DNA of 64,000 nucleotides from Agelas oroides. Lineage: Eukaryota; Porifera; Demospongiae; Agelasida; Agelasidae. Under the pieces are notes generated by a model that saw only the letters and a program-made list of their open reading frames with translations, did not search any database and had not been told where the DNA came from. Positions 53,236 through 64,000 of this stretch are shown in pieces (the stretch's first letter is position 1; each line of letters starts with the position of its first letter). The stretch covers positions 8,223,085-8,287,084 of the forward strand of contig OX422192.1 in the NCBI GenBank assembly GCA_949130485.1, given 5' to 3'. The translations under genes were made by a program, and so were the position numbers.

Positions 53236-55552
53236 GATGATCACTGTAAACACGCTTGCCTAATCGACACACCCAACAGAACGCCAAATGTGTGCAGATA
53301 ATTTGTAGCGAGTAAAATGACCCCGATGACCTTGCACGTATGCACAAACAACAAACATATTTTCCATGACTTTATTACACACACTTAATGAATCGTTTTC
53401 TGGTACGCAAAGCATGAAATTGATTACTGTACTTCACTTGTAATGTGGTCACATATTATGTGTGCGTTTAATGGTAAGGGATTGACTAGAGGAATCAAAA
53501 AACCAGCAGTCGCCGGGAATCAAATCCAGGACTCCTGGTTTGAGCTGCTAATGCTACAACCACCAATGAGCCACCAGCCCTCACAATTCTCTATGTACAC
53601 AGCATGGGTGGTACTGAATGATTCAGTCACATCCCCCTCCCTCCCCCTCCCCCCCTCCCTCCCCCCACAGCATATGGACTCTGGGATTGATCTCCAGTGA
53701 CTCGCTAACTGTCAAGCAACAAATGTTCAAGACAATACAACTCAAGATCTTATCAGATTCTTTAAAACTCGTTCTTACCTCCAACTTGTATACACAGGTT
53801 CATGTGAGATTCCCATGCAAGCAGGGTTCTCGCTAGAAATCTACCTCCAAATGGTGCATAGTACAATAGGCAGGTACCCTCTCTACACACCGCTATTAAG
53901 TGGGAAGCCAGGATAGTAACTGCTATGGCAGGGTTTATGAAGTGATCGGAATGGTGCTCTTACCTAAATTCACCACATCCAAATGGTGCTGCAATTAACC
54001 AAACGATCAACCGCTAAAGGCCTAGCAAGAACCCAAATCTTTTGTTGGGTGTGTGGTAACCACCTACGCATTAGCACCTCAAATTAACTTTTGAATCACT
54101 GTATCGCATTCTTTCAAGCCCACTGTTTATGTTCTTATGCTATTCACGCTGATTTCCTTCGTTTAGTAAATATTAGCCCTTTATTAACACCCACACATTA
54201 AGGCCCCACACAAATATCAAAAATTGTATTGCATACTTTCAAAACCACCGTTTGTTGATTTATATTGCATGGTCCTCAATTATGTATATGTTTAATTATT
54301 CCGTACATTTCTAAGACTTCAGTTATGCAGCCCTTTGTCACCTACGCATTAAGACCTCAAGTATTGCATAGACCTGTTACCTAGGCAACACAGATGAATA
54401 CTGCTCATATCTTTTCTACAGTGGTGTTGCCTTGGTAACAGCTAAATAATAGTTATACCCAGGCACCATATGTGTAAAAGACCACCAACCAGAGAGAAAC
54501 ATGCTGTAGTATATACTGTTAGTCTCATGCCCAGACCCCACCCTCTCATGAGGAAAAAGGTCTCACCACCCCTTTCTCTGCTTACTTGTTCTCTCACTGG
54601 CCAGATTCCTACCATATATAGTTATGCAAAATGTTTTGAGCGCTGCCTTGGTTGTGCTGAGTCAGCAGTCTTGATTTTTGAAACGGTGTGGTTCGTCTAC
54701 TGCTGTTTCGTCTACCATTAAGTTTTTTGATTCTATGCATAATACTTGCGTACACAATAACTAAGAGCTGTTAGATAGTCTATGATGGTGTAGTTCTCAA
54801 AGTTGTCAGTGTCTACAATGGCTTTGATTCTTATTTCTTCGACGTGGTGCCTGTCTCCTTCTGGTCCCTCCTGCCATCAACTGCCTAATTTTGACTTCTT
54901 TTGAAGCCTGTTCTTTCTTAAAGAGTTCTATCATGTCCTCTCCGATTCAGGGTATACTTGTAGCCAGCATAAAGCAGGCATATTGCTCCGCGTTTGGTCT
55001 TGATGAATTCAACAGCACTATGGTTCTAGAATCCTAATATTTATTAGTAGACGAAACAGCAGTAGACGAACCAGGCCCAAATCTTTTGAACAAGCCAATG
55101 TTACATTGTATGACATAGCGCTATTTCATTGGCTAGTGAGCAATGCTTGTATGATGTAATGTTGTTTCATCGGCTTGTTCAGAAACAAGACTGCTGACTC
55201 AGCACAACCAAGAAAGCGGTCAGTGGTCACCAGACCCTTTTCTTCGTGAGAGGGCAGGTCTGGGTACAAGACCAGTAGTACATAGAATACTAGAGTACTA
55301 CAGTAACGCATCCGCTTTCAGACATAGGCTATTATTGAATTAGTTCACTCTGCCGTACATGTAATTGGATTTCTATTATTCACGATGGTTTCCTGTCCCC
55401 ACCCTTCCCACAAATCAGTTGCTGATGAAACCCCGCTTCCAGTTCAAAGGACAGGATGACTGATAAATTCTTTGCCAAAACCAGTGAACCACAGTCAGGT
55501 AGGCTCAGAGACTGTCAGCCCTATCCTCTGCCCCAATACCAGAGCTCCAGTG
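53236..55552. other. repeat-flavoured spacer without recognised gene
   Basis: Contains a minus SINE copy at 53492-53600 (GGGTTTGATTCCC-like B box as ATCAAATCCAGGACTCC on plus), a C-rich tract at 53631-53668, and two inverted pieces around 54521-54710 and 55070-55290 sharing CTGAGTCAGCAGTCTTG and its complement. Confidence 0.5.
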
Positions 55553-55862
55553 GCTCAGTTGGTAAAAGCACCTGAGCAGCGCTCAGAGGACCCAGGTTCA
55601 AATCCTGGCTGAATCTCAGTGTGTTTTTTTCTTCAAGCTTGTTACTCTGATTGGTCCATTTCAGTTGCTAAGGAAACACATGTCAATTGCTAGTACAATT
55701 GGCACCAAGTAACTTCATTAACATTCCACTCTATAAATAAAACTTCTTTCAATACTATAAGCTTCTATCCTCTGCTCCAATGCCAGAGCTCCAGTGGCTC
55801 AGTGGTAAGAGTGTCTGACTGGCATTCAGAAAACCCAGGTTCAAATCCTGGCTGGCTCCGAA
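55553..55862 (+). mobile_element. two tRNA-derived SINE copies
   Basis: Both read GAGCTCCAGTGGCTCAG then CCCAGGTTCAAATCCTGGCT (55553-55618 and 55786-55862). The second can fold as a tRNA-like cloverleaf with anticodon GGC, but the acceptor stem has mismatches and no 3' terminator-like run follows at once. The flanking CTATCCTCTGC is duplicated with it. Confidence 0.65.
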
Positions 55863-56275
55863 TGGTTTTTTCTCTCCACAAAACAAAAACAAATCCTTCT
55901 GTCTGAAGGCACCCACCTTCCTTTCTTCTATCAAAGGATAATATGATATGGTGAACCACATGTCGCCGGTAGAAGTTTTGCAGCCACCATTAAAATAAAA
56001 TTCGGTGATCAATGTCCTTTTTATGAGTTGGTAAAAGAATCAAAGTGGCTTCCAAATGACAAAAATGAACGGACCAATGATACTAAGGCGGCGTGCATAC
56101 TACTTCGTCCTTTGGACGACTGTAATTAACACAAGCTAAGCCATACGAGATCTTCCAATCTTTCACTATTTGTTCTCTTCATACGATTGCTAGTGGCACC
56201 TTACAAGCTGTCATGAGCTTTGGAAATTAAGGTGCAAGTAGAAGTAAACCTGGTGTTAATCCTATTAGCATACAA

Positions 56276-56508
56276 AGAGTGCATAAGAATGGGCGGCTTG
56301 AGTAAGAGCATGTAACTCCGTAAAATTTGCCAGTACTAAAAATAGTAACATGTACTGCACATGCTGTGTAGACATAAGGCATTGTTGCTAAGCTCGTGAC
56401 CAGGAGTTCTATTTTTAGTACAGTTCAATAATTTTGACTGGACTACGAGCTTCTATTGGAGTTACACACTCTTACTCAAGCTGTCCGTTCTTATGCACTC
56501 TTGGCATA
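56276..56508. mobile_element. foldback element, GCATAAGAATGGGCGG family
   Basis: AAAGAGTGCATAAGAATGGG and GTCCGTTCTTATGCACTCTT inverted ends; internal ATTTTTAGTACAGTTCAATA. Confidence 0.75.
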
Positions 56509-57908
56509 CCAATAGGCTGCCCAGTGTTTCTCACTTACAGTACAAATTACAGGGAACTTGACGGATATGTGGTCACTGTAGGAGGGGGGATCAAATTGCA
56601 ACTTAACCCACAAACAACATCCTAACTAAATAAGACATCAAAAGCTAGTGAAGTGCCCCCTGTAAACGTAGAAATTCTAACCAAACTTTCATAGTCATCT
56701 ACACTAATGGTTGTCGGATGACATCCAGCAAACTCTCAACTGAAGAACACATTTGCCGGATGATGTCCAAAAAAAATTCTCAATTTAAGAACACACTTGC
56801 TGGCTGACGTCCAGCAATCAAATTGCAGTGCTTAACCCACAGCTTGTGTATCAAGTAGTATATAGCAACAGCAGTCCCTTACCACGAGTAACTGCCCACG
56901 CATGAAGCTGACAACACACATCTATGAAGCTTTGACAAGAATCTCTGCTGTCTGATAGCACACAGCCTAGCTAGCTTATTTGCCATGAATCTTGGACAAG
57001 AATCTCTGCTGTCTGATAGCACACAGCCTAGCTAGTTCATTGTCTCTTCCATTGTCTCTTCTTGAGGCAGGTAACTCCCCATGCATGCTATATATGCACT
57101 AGCTATTCGATCGACACAATGGCATGACCGTGCATGAAACCATAGGCTGTATAGATGGTTTCCAAATGTCAATTAAGCGTCCTACTTCCGGAGGGTAAAT
57201 GTGCAATCAAGAGGCAGCTGTACAGCGGACCTTTCACCTTGAGAGAAGCAGCTTCTTTTATTTTTCGGTACTAATGGTAAGGACTTGATGTAGCATTTAC
57301 TAGCCTGTATTTAGCACACAACTGCACTAAACACAGACCCCAACTCTTGCCCTCCGGAAGTGAAGCCACGCCCCATGAAAACCATCTATAGCAAGAATCT
57401 CCTGCAACAGCTAATCTGTCATGCCTAAAGGAAAAGCTCTCTGTGTTCTGTGAACAGTTCAGCTCACCCCAATAAAAGAAACGCTGTGTCTAGAGTACCA
57501 GTAATGAAAATTGAATTCTAGGGAGGATAACTCCTGACGGCAAACTCCAATTTTAACACAACCAGTATCAGTAGATAGAGCATTAATAGAGCTACATTGC
57601 TGTGCCTTATATTGTTGTAAAAACAAATACAAACGCTTAAAGTACTTTAAGATATTGTTTACTAGCTACAGTGCCTGTACTAAAACATCTTGCTGATAAA
57701 ATGGGTATTATCTAGCAGGTCTTTTAGCGCTCTATCAATTGGTCAATGTTACATCATTATTGGAACATGTAATTGCTATGTATAGCCGCTGAAATTCAAT
57801 GTTCATTACTGGTACTCTAGACACAGCATAAAAGAAAATACAGACAGAAGATTTTGAGCACACATTGATATAAATTGTCTCATTAAATAATTCACACACC
57901 ATTGCACA
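56509..57908. other. spacer, small duplications only
   Basis: Two-copy repeats: AATCTCTGCTGTCTGATAGC (56940 and 57002) and AACACATTTGCCGGATGATG / AACACACTTGCTGGCTGACG. Near 57485 and 57820 CTGTGTCTAGAGTACCAGTA faces its complement, giving inverted ends of a possible 350-bp element. Confidence 0.5.
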
Positions 57909-58350
57909 TAAAAAATAACCCCAAAATGGTCCATGGTGTTCAATACAGTTTGGTATCTAAAAAATAACCCCAAAATGGCCCATGGTGTTCAATACAGTTT
58001 GGTATCTAAAAAATAACCCCAAAATGGTCCATGGTGTTCAATACAGTTTGGTATCTAAAAAATAACCCCAAAATGGCCCATGGTGTTCAATACAGTTTGG
58101 TATCTAAAAAATAACCCCAAAATGGCCCATGGTGTTCAATACAGTTTGGTATCTAAAAAATAACCCCAAAATGGCCCATGGTGTTCAATACAGTTTGGTA
58201 TCTAAAAAATAACCCCAAAATGGCCCATGGTGTTCAATACAGTTTGGTATCTAAAAAATAACCCCAAAATGGCCCATGGTGTTCAATACAGTTTGGTATC
58301 TAAAAAATAACCCCAAAATGGCCAATGGTGTTCAATACAGTTTGGTATCT
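57909..58350. repeat. 50-bp satellite, 9 units, very homogeneous
   Basis: Unit TGGTATCTAAAAAATAACCC then CAAAATGGCCCATGGTGTTC; almost the only variation is GGTCC/GGCCC/GGCCA. Confidence 0.97.
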
Positions 58351-61227
58351 TTGAAAAGCTTCATATGTGCCCCCAAGTTAGTTATACAATTCCCAAAGAT
58401 ACAACGTATAGATTTAAGAATCGATTCACTGGGTGTTTGCCTTCCGTTTGTATGGAGGAGCGTACTTGTATACTTTGTTGAACCCCTATGTAAAGGCTAA
58501 GCTAGACACTTATTTATCCACAATGTTCATCTTCTATAACTTCCACACCACAGAGCACACTTATAGGCCTTGACCTCTGTGTATATATTGTCATTGGAGA
58601 AATGCATCTACACGGAATATCAAAACCACTGGTCAATTAATGACAGTTATCTACTACCAGTACCCTCATCCTCCCTTTCCTTCTAACAATCTCGTTCAAC
58701 TGTCGTGTTCTACACGGTACGATAATGGCACCACTACTAATCTGTAGCTATAGTGTCAATATGTACAACGGTTTAAATTATGTACACAAACTAACCAACA
58801 ACAGATAAACACCCTCCCTAAATTACCTGCAAAAGTCTTGCTCTTTCACGACTCTTTGGAAGTTACTTCTCTACGACTGCTCGTCGCCGAGGTGGAAGGT
58901 CTACTTATTGATATTGTACACCGGACGTGTGCAGAGTGCAAAAGTGCAACAAGTATAATTGAATTCACAATGTTGTGAAGCTCGGCTCAGGACCGACACA
59001 GAGGGGATTATTAAATCACTAGTTACTCCATCCACACGTAGGACGAGCTTGCAAGGGATTAAACTGCTTAGCAACTCCCAACATTTGAAGGAAGATCCAT
59101 GAATGCCGTCACCGATCAATGTTTGTGCAACACTAAACAGATTTGGGGACAGTTAACGTTGTTATGGAAAAACCACGAGGCATCTCTCCAATAATACCGC
59201 TATCTTTAATGTCAGCATTTGATGTATCTAGTGTCAAAATCGATTCTCATGATGGCTTTCATCGACTGAGTTAGTGCATGAGTGACAAGTTTCGTCAATC
59301 AGGCCTACGACTAACTCCGCCATGCTCTACCGGAAGACTTTTCGGTACCTCTTTGTGACGTCAGCAGTCAGGTCTTTCTACAACGGAAGTGAAATGATCG
59401 CTTGAGCCCCACCCCCTAAGCTCGAGGATCAAGGAGGAGCCTGGAACCGACCAGCTGTTTGAGGCTATATTCTTTCGCGCGCTTCAACAACAAAGTAATA
59501 TAGTTCTGCCAGGAGCACGTGACCAGGAGTACTAACCGTTCCTTGTTTGTGAGGCTATGTACAAGCTATTTGGCCCGAAAATAACGTTGTGACAGGGGGA
59601 GGAGGTAGTCTCGCGTAGCCAGACTCTCGCAGGGAGGAAGAGTCTGGTCAACTGCCCATATAAGACTAGGGAGGAGGTGGGTAGAGTGTGTGACGTTCAG
59701 TGAGCATGTACATAGTACCACAGATATATGACCTTCAGAAAGTTATAAATAGTACAGTGCTGGAAAATGACTAACGCATGACGTCATTGAGAGGGGCCAC
59801 AGCGCAATGACGTTTCAACATGCACCAGCCTTTGCCAAATATTTGAACTACTTTGCATTCTTTACATCGACTATTGTTGTATCTATGTAGCTACCCTCCA
59901 GAAAAGTGAGAGAGGGTCTAGCTTGATAGACTAAGCTACCCTATGCTGCTGCACAGAATTCAATTACAGCTGTTAGGAACCCGCATAAAAGCACACAATC
60001 GATGTTTTGCAAACAATGTGGGTGACATACTGTATTTAGTTGGTTTCCAATCCAAGCTTTTATATGTAGGCCATCATGCTTTGATAGGAATGTAAAGAAT
60101 GCATACTGCATCAGCCTGGTCGCATGGTCATACAGTTGCACTCATCTACTGTTAGCTATTAACATTATCTGCTATAGAATGTATCCGTCATGGAGTACGT
60201 ACATGATCAGCTGCTTCTCATTGTTTCTCTAGTTAGGATTGTATAGCTGCCAGTACAGCAAATTTCCCCACCTTTGCAACAAGTGCACCATGCACACTTC
60301 TAGACCAGCTAGCTAGCTTTGTAATATAGTGAAGCCAATACTGTCTGCTGTAAGTTTACCCAATTGTAGTTTTGTAGAGTTGTGCACTGTGTTGCTGAAA
60401 GTTGCTGTAGCTATGGCCTGGTAATGGCACATGGGCAACTCCTGGGAGAAATTTCTGCCACACACCTCACAGTATACAGTGAACCAGAAGCAATGTGATC
60501 ACTGATCATATGGTATGATACCAGTTGTTCTAATCCTGTGAAAATTATCTGCAACCTGTCTAGAAATGTTTTGGTGTCCCAAAGTGACTAATTTAATTCA
60601 TAGCCTATTTTGTCAACTAAAAGTGACTACGTACGTATGGAGTATTTTGTTGTTGTTGCAAAATTAATGTAAAAATGCAAATGTAAAGAAATTTTTCTGC
60701 ATTATGTTGCCCTAAAACATTGCACGTCTTTATTCAATCAATCATTCAATCAATCAATTTATAGATATGTTAATTTGTACATTAGGCCTATATGGTTGTG
60801 TCTAATCACTGAACTGGATTGTGTAGTGGATTGCTGAACTGGCTGATGGACTGCATTACTGGAGTGAAGTGGGCTTTGTCAGTACTTTTGGTGCTCTTTT
60901 TATACATGTTGCTTGCTACACCCAGAGGGTACTGTGAGCTCACTGTGTGCACACCGTAAACTCATGCATGGTACACATCCGTCCATGTGGCTTGTGGATT
61001 GTGGAGTTAGCTAATGTACATTTACTAGCATTCAGTCGGATGATTAAATGCAGCTTGTAATGAACAGCACTGAAGTGCAGAACCCTTGGCAGTGCAAGGT
61101 AGATAAGTGTTTATGCTTATCATAATTGGTTTAGGTGATTGATGATAGGTTATAGAGTTGCACAAGTGGGCATGGTATTTTTAGAATAAGATAGATGTAA
61201 TTATTAAGTAATGAGGTTTTAATTGTC
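58351..61227. other. low-repeat spacer with a possible promoter at 59290-59420
   Basis: 59290-59420 contains a TGACGTCA-type CRE (59355-59363) and GGAAG motifs. A minus ATG at 59321 gives MAELVVGLIDE but only 29 codons. A minus 5'-leader-like stretch ends at a good donor (TTTTGCAG/GTAATT near 58829). No coding exon could be linked. The ends of 59610-59655 match the TAGTCTCGC hairpin at 61935. Confidence 0.3.
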
Positions 61228-61627
61228 TCAAAACAGCACAAGTGGGCAGGGTGAATAAGTTTGCTCAAAGGTTTCAGACTCTCTCATGCTTGCCATACGC
61301 ATTCTGTTTTGTTCCTGCCTGTGCACAGTTTGCTCAAAGGTTTCAGACTGTCTCATGCTTGCCATGCGCATTCTGTTTTGTTCCTGCCTATACAAAGTTC
61401 GCTCACGAGTTCCTGACGCTCTTTCACAGGCCTTGTGCAACTTATCTTTAGCTTTCCTAGCTGATTTCACACTATCTGATTCTCCTGATCTCATACGTTT
61501 CATAGCTTTCTCTCGCAAATTACACCGTCTCTGCTTTTCGTTTGGATCGAAAGACATGATCACAGCGTTCACATGTCTTCCGTCTTACAGGTACAGCAGC
61601 TTTACATTGCGGGCATATATACCTTTG
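61228..61627 (-). pseudogene. zinc-ribbon ORF with RQEQNRMRMASMR-type repeats, frameshifted
   Basis: Around 61530-61619 the minus strand encodes YICPQCKAAVPVRRKTCERC and DHVFRSKRKAE, a two-CxxC zinc ribbon resembling the UPF0547 type. A frame change follows, and then CNLREKAMKRMRSGESDSVK, ARKAKDKLHKACERA and two copies of a 23-residue repeat containing RQEQNRMRMASMR and SETFEQT continue to about 61243. I recall similar zinc-ribbon plus arginine-rich repeat proteins as multicopy, probably mobile-element-linked families in sponges and other marine invertebrates; that is memory, not a search. The frame change suggests this copy is broken. A promoter-like region lies just upstream (61660-61840). 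Confidence 0.5.
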
Positions 61628-61659
61628 TTGCAGGCATACTTACTGCTAAATGGCCAATA

Positions 61660-61840
61660 ATCGAACTCGCAAAGAACGTCCTCCCAAGAACACAATGGTC
61701 GCTAGCCACGTGGTCCAGATTCATACGCATGCGCGTTTTCCGCGGAGTAAAAAATGGCCGACTTACTGCAGTTTTACATAATCTTGCAAAATTGGATTTA
61801 GAAACGCGTTGTACGATATTGCGCATGCGCCAATGAATTT
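61660..61840. promoter_or_regulatory. promoter-like segment with two NRF1-type palindromes
   Basis: ACGCATGCGCGT (61725-61736) and TGCGCATGCGCC (61820-61831) match the NRF1 consensus. The E-box CACGTG (61707-61712) and AAAATGGCCGAC (YY1-like) lie between or near them. It sits directly upstream of the zinc-ribbon ORF on minus. Assignment is from motifs only. Confidence 0.45.
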
Positions 61841-61934
61841 TCAAATTTTGTTTCTCCCAGACCATTGTGCATGCCTGGTAATAGCTAGGATGGCTAGTGG
61901 CAAGTGGTACTACGCCATAGAGACCAAACCATTA

Positions 61935-61985
61935 GTCTCGCAGAGCCAGACTTTCACTCGAGTGAGTCTGGCTCCGCGAGACTAC
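61935..61985. mobile_element. 51-bp hairpin, TAGTCTCGCAGAGCCAGACT
   Basis: The left arm is nearly the exact complement of AGTCTGGCTCCGCGAGACTA. Confidence 0.75.
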
Positions 61986-62807
61986 TGAATCACTGTCAGG
62001 GGCTGTAGAGGAAGCAAAAAGTTTCAACCCCTTGGGATTGAAATATGATCTCAATAGTAGAGAACACAGAGGCAGAGTGACATTCAGCAACAGATGATTC
62101 GCACTCCAGTTACCCCTATTTGATGTTCATAATTAATGCTAGACCTATGCACAATATGTTGTTGTTTTTTTGTTTGTTTGTTTTTGTTTCTGGGTTGATC
62201 ATTGTGCTATTTCCTATGCTCAAAAATAGCTAGCCCATTATGTATGATTTCACAAAGTGTCCACCATGCTAAAAAAAAAAAGTCGCTTGATCGTCAATTG
62301 TCAAACTTATGAGTGAAAATTTCAATGTTTCTATGTAGTTGCATATATGAGGAAGAGTTGAAGTGGAAATACTTTTTCTGCTGTGGCAGAAGGTAGGAAA
62401 CTTAGTTTGCAACCTCAATCTGTAGCTCAGCTATAGGGATGTCACTTTTGTGGAATCTCCAGGCCATCACTCACACATTGGCATTTGTGGTGACACACCA
62501 GTACCTGAAGCCATGTAAGATGGTAACTCCTTACACTGTTATTACGTCTACATACACAATTCATAATGCTCAAAATTATGCCAGCATAATGTACACAACC
62601 TTACTACATAATGGCCCCAAAATGCTGGTCCCCATGCAACCATTATATCACTGTAGTATAAAGAGAACTGTTGATCTGCTTGTCTCCTGCAGTGATCTTG
62701 TAAAGAACATGGAAGAGTATAATTGTTAGTACAATGTTTGTTAGCATTAGTGTATGCTCAAAGTGATCGATACTACGTGTCATGTGTAGCAGGGTCAGTT
62801 TTCAATT

Positions 62808-63039
62808 AGGCCAGGCAAACTAGATTTATTGTTTCTCATCAGCCACTTTCTCAATTTGCATAAGGGCGGGCGGTCATTATTCATTAGCAAATGCTGTATA
62901 CACTCGGCAAATCTACTGCGCTACGGCCATTAAAAGTGGACGTGTCGTTGCTTAAAAGGCGATAATGATAGTTGAGGCGGCAGGTCTCAGAGGAAGCGGG
63001 TGCTGATGCGAAACAATATTAATCTAGTTTGCCTGGCCT
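62808..63039. mobile_element. 232-bp MITE with about 38-bp inverted ends
   Basis: AGGCCAGGCAAACTAGATTT at left and TAATCTAGTTTGCCTGGCCT at right. GC-rich inside (GGGCGGGCGGTC). Confidence 0.8.
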
Positions 63040-63305
63040 TATATGATCCACTATTTTATTACAGTTATAGTTTAAAGTATTCGAGGCAGCATGTTACTTC
63101 TTCTCATAAAATTTTTAATGCATGTCAAGTGATCGGGTTGCAAGAACAGAAGACTAGCTATTGTATAACATTGATCAATAAATCACAATCTATCATACTA
63201 GCAGAAGGTAATCTACTACTGACTCAGAGATAGCACCTGCTCTATACAAAACTTAATATACCTGTGTTGTTAATTTTGTTAAGTTAGACAATCAGTGATG
63301 TTCAG

Positions 63306-64000
63306 TTAATAGTTCAGGGCACAGAGCAAGGCCACACCTCTCTTGATCCAGTGATACTGTGGCTTGCTAGATGGTACCTCCACAGCAACAACATAGTTGG
63401 TGGAGTGACCAGTGGTGGAGAGGGTACCTGAGATTGGTAAGACAGAACGTGAACAACTGTTCCAACTGTAAGATCAACTTGTATTTAAATGTGTATGAAC
63501 AATCACTGAACTACATCTGGCCACAAAAAGGCAGGGCTAGTTGTCATGCAAAGTCGCCCACGGTGCAGGACATATATTGGCCGGTATAGCAGGAAGTCAC
63601 TTATCTGACATTGAATATCATTATTTTGGGGGATTGGATATGATTTGAATGAAGATTCAGATAACTGTTCAGATAAGTGAATTTCTACTGTACCAGGCTT
63701 CGTCATCTGCACTGGGGTGACCAGGAGATGGGGACTGCCATTTCGTTCATGCAAGGAAAGGTAGTCCAGTGGGTTAGCCTTTATCTAGGTATGCATTCCA
63801 GTTCCACCTACCAAGAGACACCAAACCATCCTTTGTCTGTATATTATAGGCTGATATTATACAACATCATCATCATACCTGCTCGAGTAAGGGTTTTGTA
63901 CACAGGGCACAAGTACATTCCGGTCTCTGGCTGCTTCCGATTGGCTGTGGGTATCAGCCACATGACAGGCATATCGGTGTACAGCTCCTTGGGTTTTGAC
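63306..64000 (-). CDS. axonemal dynein heavy chain, C-terminal two exons (partial, continues right)
   Basis: Two exons join in frame, 64000-63879 and 63427-63306, across an intron of 451 bases. The translation reads [19 protein letters not shown], then [13 protein letters not shown], then [13 protein letters not shown], and ends [12 protein letters not shown] before TAA. This is the very conserved last segment of ciliary/flagellar dynein heavy chains, the motor subunits that slide axonemal microtubules using ATP. The [10 protein letters not shown] motif is typical of axonemal (DNAH) rather than cytoplasmic chains; which DNAH cannot be decided from about 80 residues. The stop position fits the normal family end, so the gene looks intact here. 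The motor (AAA+) part would lie to the right of the window. The intron carries a decayed hammerhead-type sequence in the sense direction at 63691-63752. Confidence 0.9.
63691..63752 (-). pseudogene. decayed hammerhead-ribozyme copy
   Basis: The minus strand reads GCAGTCCCCATCTCCTGG then TCACCCCAGTGCAG, matching the bases just before the intact ribozyme at 39700-39733. It continues ATGACGAAGCCTGGTA where the intact copy has CTGATGAGGCCTGGTA. Core bases C3 and U7 are changed and the sequence downstream of stem II is unrelated, so it should be inactive. It lies sense-oriented in the last dynein intron. Confidence 0.75.

Noticed and set aside
55786..55862. tRNA-Ala (anticodon GGC) candidate
   Set aside because: B box and anticodon arm look good, but the acceptor stem is mismatched and a near-identical copy 230 bases away cannot fold; better explained as SINEs.
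62835..62860. CTGATGAGAAAC on minus as another hammerhead
   Set aside because: No stem II and no GAAAC after a helix; it is part of the inverted end of the MITE at 62808-63039.

Overview
This is animal (eukaryotic) DNA: intron-split genes separated by long repeat-rich stretches. A sponge, probably an Amphimedon-like demosponge, is my best guess. That rests on the gene types (class I bHLH-PAS factors, a PH-PTB adaptor, a ciliary dynein) and on repeats and a zinc-ribbon repeat ORF that resemble what I remember from sponge genomes. No species-diagnostic sequence was checked.

Four protein-coding genes were rebuilt by hand, all on the minus strand, with matching splice phases. (1) 782-17519: a bHLH-PAS transcription factor of the HIF/SIM/NPAS/AHR group, at least 9 coding exons, ending in a divergent PAS-B or running off the left edge. 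(2) 23972-35415: a DOK/IRS-like docking protein of about 705 residues in 4 exons (PH, IRS-type PTB, proline- and tyrosine-rich tail). (3) 41490-47867: a second bHLH-PAS gene, AHR-like in its HLH, 8 coding exons, with a glutamine-rich tail containing an in-frame tandem repeat and a one-base frame break in a C11 run. (4) 63306-64000+: the last two exons of an axonemal dynein heavy chain. The two bHLH-PAS genes share every PAS-domain intron position and phase, so they are paralogues flanking the docking-protein gene.

The space between is mobile and repetitive. It holds a non-LTR retrotransposon tail (18.7-19.4 kb), a Ty3/gypsy integrase remnant with a 1.3-kb minisatellite that appears to have grown from its own codons (20.2-22.5 kb), a Crypton-type recombinase-like ORF broken by one stop (28.1-28.8 kb) antisense inside the adaptor gene, a zinc-ribbon repeat ORF (61.2-61.6 kb), tRNA-derived SINEs, several foldback/MITE families (one with 9-bp target duplications), and more than fifteen mini- and microsatellites.

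The most striking non-coding item is a complete hammerhead ribozyme at 39719-39781 (+), with every invariant core base and a paired stem I carrying an internal loop. A decayed second copy lies in the last intron of the dynein gene. A further pattern is that simple repeats sit directly at many splice sites of all three reconstructed multi-exon genes: CA or CT repeats before acceptors, TG or G-rich repeats after donors.
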